Assembly (NCBI RefSeq): GCF_012489685.1
Contig: NC_080046.1
Span: 34,125,176 to 34,189,175, forward strand
From: Lotus japonicus
Lineage: Eukaryota; Streptophyta; Magnoliopsida; Fabales; Fabaceae
DNA length: 64,000 nt
Direction of reading: 5' to 3'
The stretch's first letter is position 1. Each line of letters starts with the position of its first letter. The notes under the pieces were generated by a model that worked only from the letters and a program-made list of their open reading frames with translations, ran no database searches and was not told the DNA's origin. A program made the translations under genes and the position numbers. Shown in pieces: positions 13,283-26,808 of this stretch.

Positions 13283-15992
13283 TTGACCTCTACGAACTTG
13301 CATCACATTCGGTGGAGGAATATCATGAGCTTAAACTTATTTGGTACAAAAAGACACTTTTTGTCATTAGAGAGGAATTTCTCCACTCAAAAGCTATATG
13401 TTGGCCTCATTCACCTTTGGTTCTACTGTACTTATTTCGTTACAATTCTCCAATTGTAGTAATTTTTAGTTGAGCTCTACGAACTCATATGACATACAAT
13501 GGATTAATAACATCGATTTTAAATTTATGTCCTCTCAAAAGCTATATGTTGGCCTCTTTTTCCTTTTGTCCTACCCTAAACCCTAAACCTTAAACCCTAA
13601 ATCCTAAACACCCATATTTAGTTGAGCTCTACTAACTTGCATCACATTCGGTGGAGGAATATTATGAGCTTAAACTTATTGTGGTACAACAAGACACTTT
13701 TTGTCATTAGAGAGGCATTTCTCCACTCAAAAGCTATATGTAGGCCTCATTGTCCTTTGGTTCTACTGTACTTATTTCGTTACAATTCTCAATTTGTAGT
13801 AAGTTTTAGTTGAGCTCTGCGAACTCATATGACATACAATGGATTAATAACATCGATTTTTAATTTATGTCCTCTCAAAAGCTATATGTTGGCCTCTTTT
13901 TCCTTTTGTGATACCCTAAACCCTAAACCTTAAACCCTAAACCATAAACACCCATATTTAGTTGAGCTCTAAGAACTTGCATCACATTCGGTGGAGGAAT
14001 ATCTTGAGCTTAAACTTAATGTGGTACAACAAGACACTTTTTGTCATTAGAGAATAATTTCTCCACTCAAAAGCTATATGTTGGCCTCATTCTCCTTTGG
14101 TTCTACTGTACTTATTTCGTTACAACTCTCCGTTTGTAGTAAGTTTTAGTTGAGCTCTATGAACTCATATGACATACAATGGATTAATAACATCGATTTT
14201 AAATTTATGTCCTCTCAAAAACTATATGTTGGCCTCTTTTTCCTTTTGTGCTACCCTAAACCCTGAACCTTAAACCCTAAACCCTAAACACCCATATTTA
14301 GTTGACCTCTACGAACTTGCATCACATTCGGTGGAGGAATATCATGAGCTTAAACTTATTTGGTACAAAAAGACACTTTTTGTCATTAGAGAGGAATTTC
14401 TCCACTCAAAAGCTATATGTTGGCCTCATTCTCCTTTGGTTCTACTGTACTTATTTCGTTACAATTCTCCAATTGTAGTAAGTTTCAGTTGAGCTTTAAG
14501 AACTCGTATCACATACAATGGATTAATGACTTCGATTTTGAATTTATGTCATCTCAAAAAGTATATATTGGCCTCTTTATCCTTTTGTCCTAACCTAAAC
14601 CTTAAACCCTAAACCCTAAACACCCATATTTAGTTCAGCTCTACGAACTTGCATCACCTTCGGTGGAGGAATATCATGAGCTTAAACTTATTGTGGTACA
14701 ACAAGACACTTTTTGTCATTAGAGAGGCATTTCTCCACTCAAAAGCTATATGTAGGTCTCATTGTCCTTTGGTTCTACTGTACTTATTTCGTTACAATTC
14801 TCAATTTGTAGTAAGTTTTAGTTGAGCTCTGCGAACTCATATGACATACAATGGATTAAGAACATCGATTTTAAATTTATGTCCTCTCAAAAGCTATATG
14901 TTGGCCTCTTTTTCCTTTTGTGCTACCCTAAACCCTAAACCTTAAACCCTAAACCATAAACACCCATATTTAGTTGAGCTCTACGAACTTGCATCACATT
15001 CGGTGGAGGAATATCATGAGCTTAAACTTATTGTGGTACAACAAGACACTTTTTGTCATTAGAGAATAATTTCTCCACTCAAAAGCTATATGTTGGCCTC
15101 ATTCTCCTTTGGTTCTACTGTACTTATTTCGTTACAACTCTCCGTTTGTAGTAAGTTTTAGTTGAGCTCTATGAACTCATATGACATACAATGGATTAAT
15201 AACATCGATTTTAAATTTATGTCCTCTCAAAAACTATATGTTGGCCTCTTTTTCCTTTTGTGCTACCCTAAACCCTGAACCTTAAACCCTAAACCCTAAA
15301 CACCCATATTTAGTTGACCTCTACGAACTTGCATCACATTCGGTGGAGGAATATCATGAGCTTAAACTTATTTGGTACAAAAAGACACTTTTTGTCATTA
15401 GAGAGGAATTTCTCCACTCAAAAGCTATATGTTGGCCTCATTCACCTTTGGTTCTACTGTACTTATTTCGTTACAATTCTCCAATTGTAGTAATTTTTAG
15501 TTGAGCTCTACGAACTCATATGACATACAATGGATTAATAACATCGATTTTAAATTTATGTCCTCTCAAAAGCTATATGTTGGCCTCTTTTTCCTTTTGT
15601 CCTACCCTAAACCCTAAACCTTAAACCCTAAATCCTAAACACCCATATTTAGTTGAGCTCTACTAACTTGCATCACATTCGGTGGAGGAATATTATGAGC
15701 TTAAACTTATTGTGGTACAACAAGACACTTTTTGTCATTAGAGAGGCATTTCTCCACTCAAAAGCTATATGTAGGCCTCATTGTCCTTTGGTTCTACTGT
15801 ACTTATTTCGTTACAATTCTCAATTTGTAGTAAGTTTTAGTTGAGCTCTGCGAACTCATATGACATACAATGGATTAATAACATCGATTTTTAATTTATG
15901 TCCTCTCAAAAGCTATATGTTGGCCTCTTTTTCCTTTTGTGATACCCTAAACCCTAAACCTTAAACCCTAAACCATAAACACCCATATTTAG

Positions 15993-18016
15993 TTGAGCTC
16001 TAAGAACTTGCATCACATTCGGTGGAGGAATATCTTGAGCTTAAACTTAATGTGGTACAACAAGACACTTTTTGTCATTAGAGAATAATTTCTCCACTCA
16101 AAAGCTATATGTTGGCCTCATTCTCCTTTGGTTCTACTGTACTTATTTCGTTACAACTCTCCGTTTGTAGTAAGTTTTAGTTGAGCTCTATGAACTCATA
16201 TGACATACAATGGATTAATAACATCGATTTTAAATTTATGTCCTCTCAAAAACTATATGTTGGCCTCTTTTTCCTTTTGTGCTACCCTAAACCCTGAACC
16301 TTAAACCCTAAACCCTAAACACCCATATTTAGTTGACCTCTACGAACTTGCATCACATTCGGTGGAGGAATATCATGAGCTTAAACTTATTTGGTACAAA
16401 AAGACACTTTTTGTCATTAGAGAGGAATTTCTCCACTCAAAAGCTATATGTTGGCCTCATTCTCCTTTGGTTCTACTGTACTTATTTCGTTACAATTCTC
16501 CAATTGTAGTAAGTTTCAGTTGAGCTTTAAGAACTCGTATCACATACAATGGATTAATGACTTCGATTTTGAATTTATGTCATCTCAAAAAGTATATATT
16601 GGCCTCTTTATCCTTTTGTCCTAACCTAAACCTTAAACCCTAAACCCTAAACACCCATATTTAGTTCAGCTCTACGAACTTGCATCACCTTCGGTGGAGG
16701 AATATCATGAGCTTAAACTTATTGTGGTACAACAAGACACTTTTTGTCATTAGAGAGGCATTTCTCCACTCAAAAGCTATATGTAGGTCTCATTGTCCTT
16801 TGGTTCTACTGTACTTATTTCGTTACAATTCTCAATTTGTAGTAAGTTTTAGTTGAGCTCTGCGAACTCATATGACATACAATGGATTAATAACATCGAT
16901 TTTTAATTTATGTCCTCTCAAAAGCTATATGTTGGCCTCTTTTTCCTTTTGTGATACCCTAAACCCTAAACCTTAAACCCTAAACCATAAACACCCATAT
17001 TTAGTTGAGCTCTAAGAACTTGCATCACATTCGGTGGAGGAATATCTTGAGCTTAAACTTAATGTGGTACAACAAGACACTTTTTGTCATTAGAGAATAA
17101 TTTCTCCACTCAAAAGCTATATGTTGGCCTCATTCTCCTTTGGTTCTACTGTACTTATTTCGTTACAACTCTCCGTTTGTAGTAAGTTTTAGTTGAGCTC
17201 TATGAACTCATATGACATACAATGGATTAATAACATCGATTTTAAATTTATGTCCTCTCAAAAACTATATGTTGGCCTCTTTTTCCTTTTGTGCTACCCT
17301 AAACCCTGAACCTTAAACCCTAAACCCTAAACACCCATATTTAGTTGACCTCTACGAACTTGCATCACATTCGGTGGAGGAATATCATGAGCTTAAACTT
17401 ATTTGGTACAAAAAGACACTTTTTGTCATTAGAGAGGAATTTCTCCACTCAAAAGCTATATGTTGGCCTCATTCTCCTTTGGTTCTACTGTACTTATTTC
17501 GTTACAATTCTCCAATTGTAGTAAGTTTCAGTTGAGCTTTAAGAACTCGTATCACATACAATGGATTAATGACTTCGATTTTGAATTTATGTCATCTCAA
17601 AAAGTATATATTGGCCTCTTTATCCTTTTGTCCTAACCTAAACCTTAAACCCTAAACCCTAAACACCCATATTTAGTTCAGCTCTACGAACTTGCATCAC
17701 CTTCGGTGGAGGAATATCATGAGCTTAAACTTATTGTGGTACAACAAGACACTTTTTGTCATTAGAGAGGCATTTCTCCACTCAAAAGCTATATGTAGGT
17801 CTCATTGTCCTTTGGTTCTACTGTACTTATTTCGTTACAATTCTCAATTTGTAGTAAGTTTTAGTTGAGCTCTGCGAACTCATATGACATACAATGGATT
17901 AATAACATCGATTTTAAATTTATGTCCTCTCAAAAGCTATATGTTGGCCTCTTTTTCCTTTTGTGCTACCCTAAACCCTAAACCTTAAACCCTAAACCAT
18001 AAACACCCATATTTAG
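15993..18016 (+). repeat. Tandem duplication of a three-monomer block (1012 bp)
   Basis: Monomers 15993, 16333 and 16665 are repeated as 17005, 17345 and 17677. Both blocks begin with the otherwise uncommon gagctctaagaacttgc variant preceded by gtgataccctaaacc. The block sits at the end of the 2031-bp duplication that begins at 13283, so the shorter duplication probably followed the longer one. Confidence 0.7.
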
Positions 18017-21000
18017 TTGAGCTCTACGAACTTGCATCACATTCGGTGGAGGAATATCATGAGCTTAAACTTATTGTGGTACAACAAGACACTTTTTGTC
18101 ATTAGAGAATAATTTCTCCACTCAAAAGCTATATGTTGGCCTCATTCTCCTTTGGTTCTACTGTACTTATTTCGTTACAACTCTCCGTTTGTAGTAAGTT
18201 TTAGTTGAGCTCTATGAACTCATATGACATACAATGGATTAATAACATCGATTTTAAATTTATGTCCTCTCAAAAACTATATGTTGGCCTCTTTTTCCTT
18301 TTGTGCTACCCTAAACCCTGAACCTTAAACCCTAAACCCTAAACACCCATATTTAGTTGACCTCTACGAACTTGCATCACATTCGGTGGAGGAATATCAT
18401 GAGCTTAAACTTATTTGGTACAAAAAGACACTTTTTGTCATTAGAGAGGAATTTCTCCACTCAAAAGCTATATGTTGGCCTCATTCTCCTTTGGTTCTAC
18501 TGTACTTATTTCGTTACAATTCTCAATTTGTAGTAAGTTTTAGTTGAGCTCTGCGAACTCATATGACATACAATGGATTAATAACATCGATTTTTAATTT
18601 ATGTCCTCTCAAAAGCTATATGTTGGCCTCTTTTTCCTTTTGTGCTACCCTAAACCCTAAACCTTAAACCCTAAACCATAAACACCCATATTTAGTTGAG
18701 CTCTACGAACTTGCATCACATTCGGTGGAGGAATATCTTGAGCTTAAACTTATTGTGGTACAACAAGACACTTTTTGTCATTTGAGAATAATTTCTCCAC
18801 TCAAAAGCTATATGTTGGCCTCATTCTCCTTTGGTTCTACTGTACTTATTTCGTTACAATTCTCCATTTGTAGTAAGTTTCAGTTGAGCTTTAAGAACTC
18901 GTATCACATACAATGGATTAATGACTTCGATTTTGAATTTATGTCATCTCAAAAAGTATATATTGGCCTCTTTATCCTATTGTCCTAACCTAAACCTTAA
19001 ACCCTAAACCCTAAACACCCATATTTAGTTCAGCTCTACGAACTTGCATCACCTTCGGTGGAGGAATATCATGAGCTTAAACTTATTGTGGTACAACAAG
19101 ACACTTTTTGTCATTAGAGAGGCATTTCTCCACTCAAAAGCTATATGTAGGTCTCATTGTCCTTTGGTTCTACTGTACTTATTTCGTTACAATTCTCAAT
19201 TTGTAGTAAGTTTTAGTTGAGCTCTGCAAACTCATATGACATACAATGGATTAATAACATCGATTTTAAATTTATGTCCTCTCAAAAGCTATATGTTGGC
19301 CTCTTTTTCCTTTTGTGCTACCCTAAACCCTAAACCTTAAACCCTAAACCATAAACACCCATATTTAGTTGAGCTCTACGAACTTGCATCACATTCGGTG
19401 GAGGAATATTATGAGCTTAAACTTATTGTGGTACAACAAGACACTTTTTGTCATTAGAGAATAATTTCTCCACTCAAAAGCTATATGTTGGCCTCATTCT
19501 CCTTTGGTTCTACTGTACTTATTTCGTTACAACTCTCCGTTTGTAGTAAGTTTTAGTTGAGCTCTACGAACTCATATGACATACAATGGATTAATAACAT
19601 CGATTTTAAATTTATGTCCTCTCAAAAGCTATATGTTGGCCTCTTTTTCCTTTTGTCCTACCCTAAACCCTAAACCTTAAACCCTAAATCCTAAACACCC
19701 ATATTTAGTTGAGCTCTACTAACTTGCATCACATTCGGTGGAGGAATATTATGAGCTTAAACTTATTGTGGTACAACAAGACACTTTTTGTCATTAGAGA
19801 GGCATTTCTCCACTCAAAAGCTATATGTAGGCCTCATTGTCCTTTGGTTCTACTGTACTTATTTCGTTACAATTCTCAATTTGTAGTAAGTTTTAGTTGA
19901 GCTCTGCGAACTCATATGACATACAATGGATTAAGAACATCGATTTTAAATTTATGTCCTCTCAAAAGCTATATGTTGGCCTCTTTTTCCTTTTGTGCTA
20001 CCCTAAACCCTAAACCTTAAACCCTAAACCATAAACACCCATATTTAGTTGAGCTCTACGAACTTGCATCACATTCGGTGGAGGAATATCATGAGCTTAA
20101 ACTTATTGTGGTACAACAAGACACTTTTTGTCATTAGAGAATAATTTCTCCACTCAAAAGCTATATGTTGGCCTCATTCTCCTTTGGTTCTACTGTACTT
20201 ATTTCGTTACAATTCTCAATTTGTAGTAAGTTTTAGTTGAGCTCTGCGAACTCATATGACATACAATGGATTAAGAACATCGATTTTAAATTTATGTCCT
20301 CTCAAAAGCTATATGTTGGCCTCTTTTTCCTTTTGTGCTACCCTAAACCCTAAACCTTAAACCCTAAACCATAAACACCCATATTTAGTTGAGCTCTACG
20401 AACTTGCATCACATTCGGTGGAGGAATATCATGAGCTTAAACTTATTGTGGTACAACAAGACACTTTTTGTCATTAGAGAATAATTTCTCCACTCAAAAG
20501 CTATATGTTGGCCTCATTCTCCTTTGGTTCTACTGTACTTATTTCGTTACAACTCTCCGTTTGTAGTAAGTTTTAGTTGAGCTCTATGAACTCATATGAC
20601 ATACAATGGATTAATAACATCGATTTTAAATTTATGTCCTCTCAAAAACTATATGTTGGCCTCTTTTTCCTTTTGTGCTACCCTAAACCCTGAACCTTAA
20701 ACCCTAAACCCTAAACACCCATATTTAGTTGACCTCTACGAACTTGCATCACATTCGGTGGAGGAATATCATGAGCTTAAACTTATTTGGTACAAAAAGA
20801 CACTTTTTGTCATTAGAGAGGAATTTCTCCACTCAAAAGCTATATGTTGGCCTCATTCTCCTTTGGTTCTACTGTACTTATTTCGTTACAATTCTCCAAT
20901 TGTAGTAATTTTTAGTTGAGCTCTACGAACTCATATGACATACAATGGATTAATAACATCGATTTTAAATTTATGTCCTCTCAAAAGCTATATGTTGGCC

Positions 21001-22766
21001 TCTTTTTCCTTTTGTCCTACCCTAAACCCTAAACCTTAAACCCTAAATCCTAAACACCCATATTTAGTTGAGCTCTACTAACTTGCATCACATTCGGTGG
21101 AGGAATATTATGAGCTTAAACTTATTGTGGTACAACAAGACACTTTTTGTCATTAGAGAGGCATTTCTCCACTCAAAAGCTATATGTAGGCCTCATTGTC
21201 CTTTGGTTCTACTGTACTTATTTCGTTACAATTCTCAATTTGTAGTAAGTTTTAGTTGAGCTCTGCGAACTCATATGACATACAATGGATTAATAACATC
21301 GATTTTTAATTTATGTCCTCTCAAAAGCTATATGTTGGCCTCTTTTTCCTTTTGTGATACCCTAAACCCTAAACCTTAAACCCTAAACCATAAACACCCA
21401 TATTTAGTTGAGCTCTAAGAACTTGCTTCACATTCGGTGGAGGAATATCTTGAGCTTAAACTTAATGTGGTACAACAAGACACTTTTTGTCATTAGAGAA
21501 TAATTTCTCCACTCAAAAGCTATATGTTGGCCTCATTCTCCTTTGGTTCTACTGTACTTATTTCGTTACAACTCTCCGTTTGTAGTAAGTTTTAGTTGAG
21601 CTCTATGAACTCATATGACATACAATGGATTAATAACATCGATTTTAAATTTATGTCCTCTCAAAAACTATATGTTGGCCTCTTTTTCCTTTTGTGCTAC
21701 CCTAAACCCTGAACCTTAAACCCTAAACCCTAAACACCCATATTTAGTTGACCTCTACGAACTTGCATCACATTCGGTGGAGGAATATCATGAGCTTAAA
21801 CTTATTTGGTACAAAAAGACACTTTTTGTCATTAGAGAGGAATTTCTCCACTCAAAAGCTATATGTTGGCCTCATTCTCCTTTGGTTCTACTGTACTTAT
21901 TTCGTTACAATTCTCCAATTGTAGTAATTTTTAGTTGAGCTCTACGAACTCATATGACATACAATGGATTAATAACATCGATTTTAAATTTATGTCCTCT
22001 CAAAAGCTATATGTTGGCCTCTTTTTCCTTTTGTCCTACCCTAAACCCTAAACCTTAAACCCTAAATCCTAAACACCCATATTTAGTTGAGCTCTACTAA
22101 CTTGCATCACATTCGGTGGAGGAATATTATGAGCTTAAACTTATTGTGGTACAACAAGACACTTTTTGTCATTAGAGAGGCATTTCTCCACTCAAAAGCT
22201 ATATGTAGGCCTCATTGTCCTTTGGTTCTACTGTACTTATTTCGTTACAATTCTCAATTTGTAGTAAGTTTTAGTTGAGCTCTGCGAACTCATATGACAT
22301 ACAATGGATTAATAACATCGATTTTTAATTTATGTCCTCTCAAAAGCTATATGTTGGCCTCTTTTTCCTTTTGTGCTACCCTAAACCCTAAACCTTAAAC
22401 CCTAAACCATAAACACCCATATTTAGTTGAGCTCTACGAACTTGCATCACATTCGGTGGAGGAATATCTTGAGCTTAAACTTAATGTGGTACAACAAGAC
22501 ACTTTTTGTCATTAGAGAATAATTTCTCCACTCAAAAGCTATATGTTGGCCTCATTCTCCTTTGGTTCTACTGTACTTATTTCGTTACAACTCTCCGTTT
22601 GTAGTAAGTTTTAGTTGAGCTCTATGAACTCATATGACATACAATGGATTAATAACATCGATTTTAAATTTATGTCCTCTCAAAAACTATATGTTGGCCT
22701 CTTTTTCCTTTTGTCCTACCCTAAACCCTGAACCTTAAACCCTAAACCCTAAACACCCATATTTAG

Positions 22767-25700
22767 TTGACCTCTACGAACTTGCATCACATTCGGTGGA
22801 GGAATATCATGAGCTTAAACTTATTTGGTACAAAAAGACACTTTTTGTCATTAGAGAATAATTTCTCCACTAAAAAGCTATATGTTGGCCTCATTCTCCT
22901 TTGGTTTTTCTGTACTTATTTCGTTAGAATTCTCCATTTGTAGTAAGTTTTAGTTGATCTCTACGAACTCATTTGACATACAATGGATTAATAACATCGA
23001 TTTTAAATTTATGTCCTCTCAAAAGCTATATGTTGGGCTCTTTTTCCTTTTGTCCTACCTTAAACCCTAAACCTTAAACCCTAAGCCATGAACACCCATT
23101 TTTAGTTGAGCTCTACGAACTTGAATCACATTCGGTGGAGGAAGGAATATCATGAGCTTAAACTTATTGTGGTACAACAGACACTTTTTGTCATTAGGGA
23201 AAAATTTTCCACTCATAAGCTATATGTTGGCCTCAATTTCCTTTGGTTCTACTGTACTTATTTCGTTACAATTCTCCATTTGTAGTATGTTTCAGTTGAG
23301 CTCTACGAACTCGTCTCACATACAATGGATTAATGACTTCGATTTTGAATTTATGTCCTCTCAAAAGGTATATATTTGCCTCTTTATCCTTTTGTCCTAC
23401 CCTAAACCTTAAACCCTAAACCCTAAACACCCACATTTAGTTGAGCTCTACGAACTTGCATCAATTTCGGTGGAGGAATATCTTGAGCTTAAACTTATTG
23501 TGGTACAACAAGACACTTTTTGTCATGAGAGAGGAATTTCTCCACTCAAAAACTATATGTAGGCCTCATTCTCCTTTGGTTCTACTGTACTTATTTCGTT
23601 ACAATTCTCCATTTGTAGTATGTTTCAGTTGAGCTCTACGAACTCGTCTCACATACAATGGATTAATGACTTCGATTTTGAATTTATGTCCTCTCAAAAG
23701 CTATACGTTGGCCTCTTTTTCCTTTTGTCCTACCCTAAACCCTAAACCTTAAACCCTAAACCCTAAACACCCATATTTAGTTGAGCTCTACGAACTTGAA
23801 TCACATTCGGTGGAGGAATATCATGAGCTTAAACTTATTGTGGTACAACAAGACACTTTTTGTCATTAGAGAGGAATTTCTCCACTCAAAAGCTATATGT
23901 TGGCCTCATTCTCCTTTGGTTTTTCTGTACTTATTTCGTTAGAATTCTCCATTTGTAGTAAGTTTCAGTTGAGCTTTAAGAACTCGTATCACATACAATG
24001 GATTAATAACATCGATTTTAAATTTATGTCCTCTCAAAAACTATATGTTGGCCTCTTTTTCCTTTTGTGCTACCCTAAACCCTGAACCTTAAACCCTAAA
24101 CCCTAAACACCCATATTTAGTTGAGCTCTACGAACTTGCATCACCTTCGGTGGAGGAATATCATGAGCTTAAACTTATTGTGGTACAACAAGACACTTTT
24201 TGTCATTAGAGAGGCATTTCTCCACTCAAAAGCTATATGTAGGCCTCATTGTCCTTTGGTTCTACTGTACTTATTTCGTTACAATTCTCAATTGGTAGTA
24301 AGTTTTAGTTGAGCTCTGCGAACTCATATGACATACAATGGATTAATAACATCGATTTTAAATTTATGTCCTCTCAAAAGCTATACGTTGGCCTCTTTTT
24401 CCTTTTGTCCTACCCTAAACCCTAAACCTTAAACCCTAAACCCTAAACACCCATATTTAGTTGAGCTCTACGAACTTGAATCACATTCGGTGGAGGAATA
24501 TCATGAGCTTAAACTTATTGTGGTACAACAAGACACTTTTTGTCATTAGAGAGGAATTTCTCCACTCAAAAGCTATATGTTGGCCTCATTCTCCTTTGGT
24601 TTTTCTGTACTTATTTCGTTAGAATTCTCCATTTGTAGTAAGTTTTAGTTGAGCTCTACGAACTCATTTGACATACAATGGATTAATAACATCGATTTTA
24701 AATTTATGTCCTCTCAAAAGCTATATGTTGGGCTCTTTTTCCTTTTGTTCTACACTAAACCTTAAACCCTAAACCCTAAGCCATAAACACCCATTTTTAG
24801 TTGAGCTATACGAACTTGAATCACATTCGGTGGAGAAATATCATGAGCATAAACTTATTGTGGCACAACAAGACACTTTTGGTCATTAGAGAATAATTTT
24901 TCCACTCAAAAGCTATATGTTGGCCTCAATTTCCTTTGGTTCTACTGTACTTATTTCGTTACAATTCTCCATTTGTAGTATGTTTCAGTTGAGCTCTACG
25001 AACTCGTCTCACATACAATGGATTAATGACTTCGATTTTGAATTTATGTCCTCTCAAAAGGTATATATTTGCCTCTTTATCCTTTTGTCCTACCCTAAAC
25101 CTTAAACCCTAAACCCTAAACACCCATATTTAGTTGAGCTCTACGAACTTGCATCAATTTCGGTGCAGGAATATCTTGAGCTTAAACTTATTGTGGTACA
25201 ACAAGACACTTTTTGTCATGAGAGAGGAATTTCTCCACTCAAAAACTATATGTAGGCCTCATTCTCCTTTGGTTCTACTGTACTTATTTCGTTACAATTC
25301 TCCATTTGTAGTATGTTTCAGTTGAGCTCTACGAACTCGTCTCACATACAATGGATTAATGACTTCGATTTTGAATTTATCTCCTCTCAAAAGGTATATA
25401 TTGGCCTCTTTATCCTTTTGTCCTACCCTAAACCTTAGACCCTAAACCCTAAACACCCATATTTAGTTGAGCTCTACGAACTTGCATCACATTCGGTGGA
25501 GGAATATCATGAGCTTAAACTTATTGTGGTACAACAAGACACTTTTTGTCATTAGAGAGGAATTTCTCCACTCAAAAGCTATATGTTGGCCTCATTCTCC
25601 TTTGGTTCTACTGTACTTATTTCGTTACAACTCTCCGTTTGTAGTAAGTTTTAGTTGAGTTCTACGAACTCATTTGACATACAATGGATTAATAACATCG

Positions 25701-26808
25701 ATTTTAAATTTATGTCCTCTCAAAAGCTATATGTTGGGCTCTTTTTCCTTTTGTCCTACCTTAAACCCTAAACCTTAAACCCTAAACCATAAACACCCAT
25801 TTTTAGTTGAGCTCTACGAACTTGAATCACATTCGGTGGAGGAATATTATGAGCTTAAACTTATTCTGGTTCAACAAGACACTTTTTGTCATTAGGGAAT
25901 AATTTTTCCACTCATAAGCTATATGTTGGCCTCAATTTCCTTTGGTTCTACTATACTTACTTCGTTACAATTCTCCATTTGTAGTATGTTTCAGTTGAGC
26001 TCTACGAACTCGTCTCACATACAATGGATTAATGACTTCGATTTTGAATTTATGTCCTCTCAAAAGGTATATATTTGCCTCTTTATCCTTTTGTCCTACC
26101 TTAAACCTTAAACCCTAAACCCTAAACACCCATATTTAGTTGAGCTCTACGAACTTGCATCACATTCGTGGAGGAATATCTTGAGCTTAAACTTATTTGG
26201 TACAACAAGACTTTTGGTCATTAGAGAGGAATTTCTCCACTCAAAAGCTATATGTTGGCCTCATTCTCCTTTGGTTCTACTGTACTTATTTCGTTACAAT
26301 TCTCCATTTGTAGTAAGTTTCAGTTGAGCTTTAAGAACTCGTATCACATACAATGGATTAATGACTTCGATTTTGAATTTATGTCATCTCAAAAAGTATA
26401 TATTGGCCTCTTTATCCTTTTGTCCTAACCTAAACCTTAAACCCTAAACCCTAAACACCCATATTTAGTTGAGCTCTACGAACTTGCATCACCTTCGGTG
26501 GAGGAATATCATGAGCTTAAACTTATTGTGGTACAACAAGACACTTTTTGTCATTAGAAAGGCATTTCTCCACTCAAAAGCTATATGTAGGTCTCATTGT
26601 CCTTTGGTTCTACTGTACTTATTTCGTTACAATTCTCAATTTGTAGTAAGTTTTAGTTGAGCTCTGCGAACTCATATGACATACAATGGATTAATAACAT
26701 CGATTTTAAATTTATGTCCTCTCAAAAGCTATATGTTGGCCTCTTTTTCCTTTTGTGCTACCCTAAACCCTAAACCTTAAACCCTAAACCCTAAACACCC
26801 ATATTTAG
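22767..26808 (+). repeat. Satellite domain 3: mixed monomers resembling domain 1
   Basis: Starts: 22767, 23106, 23441, 23781, 24121, 24461, 24801, 25134, 25467, 25807, 26140, 26469. Monomers 23441 and 25134 both carry the rare catcaatttcggtg variant, which is also found at 1437, 52263 and 54586, and they are 1693 bp apart. Local oddities include a 4-bp ggaa duplication near 23140-23147 (gtggaggaaggaatatc) and a 329-bp monomer at 26140 with small deletions (acattcgtggagg, aagacttttggtc). Confidence 0.75.

Larger units (their letters stand above)
4813..22766 (+). repeat. Satellite domain 2: block-copied patchwork, 1.0/2.03/4.40-kb offsets
   Basis: Starts: 4813, 5153, 5486, 5826, 6166, 6507, 6847, 7186, 7526, 7859, 8199, 8539, 8878, 9211, 9551, 9891, 10231, 10571, 10911, 11251, 11590, 11930, 12263, 12603, 12943, 13283, 13622, 13962, 14302, 14634, 14974, 15314, 15653, 15993, 16333, 16665, 17005, 17345, 17677, 18017, 18357, 18696, 19029, 19369, 19709, 20049, 20389, 20729, 21068, 21408, 21748, 22087, 22427. 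Rare variants mark block copies. cactcaaacgct occurs near 6612, 9656 and 11016; ttcacctttgg near 13411 and 15441; gattaagaacatc near 10113, 10453, 14856, 19933 and 20273. Monomers 6507-8539 recur as 10911-12943 (offset 4404), and 13283-14974 as 15314 onward (offset 2031). Confidence 0.8.
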
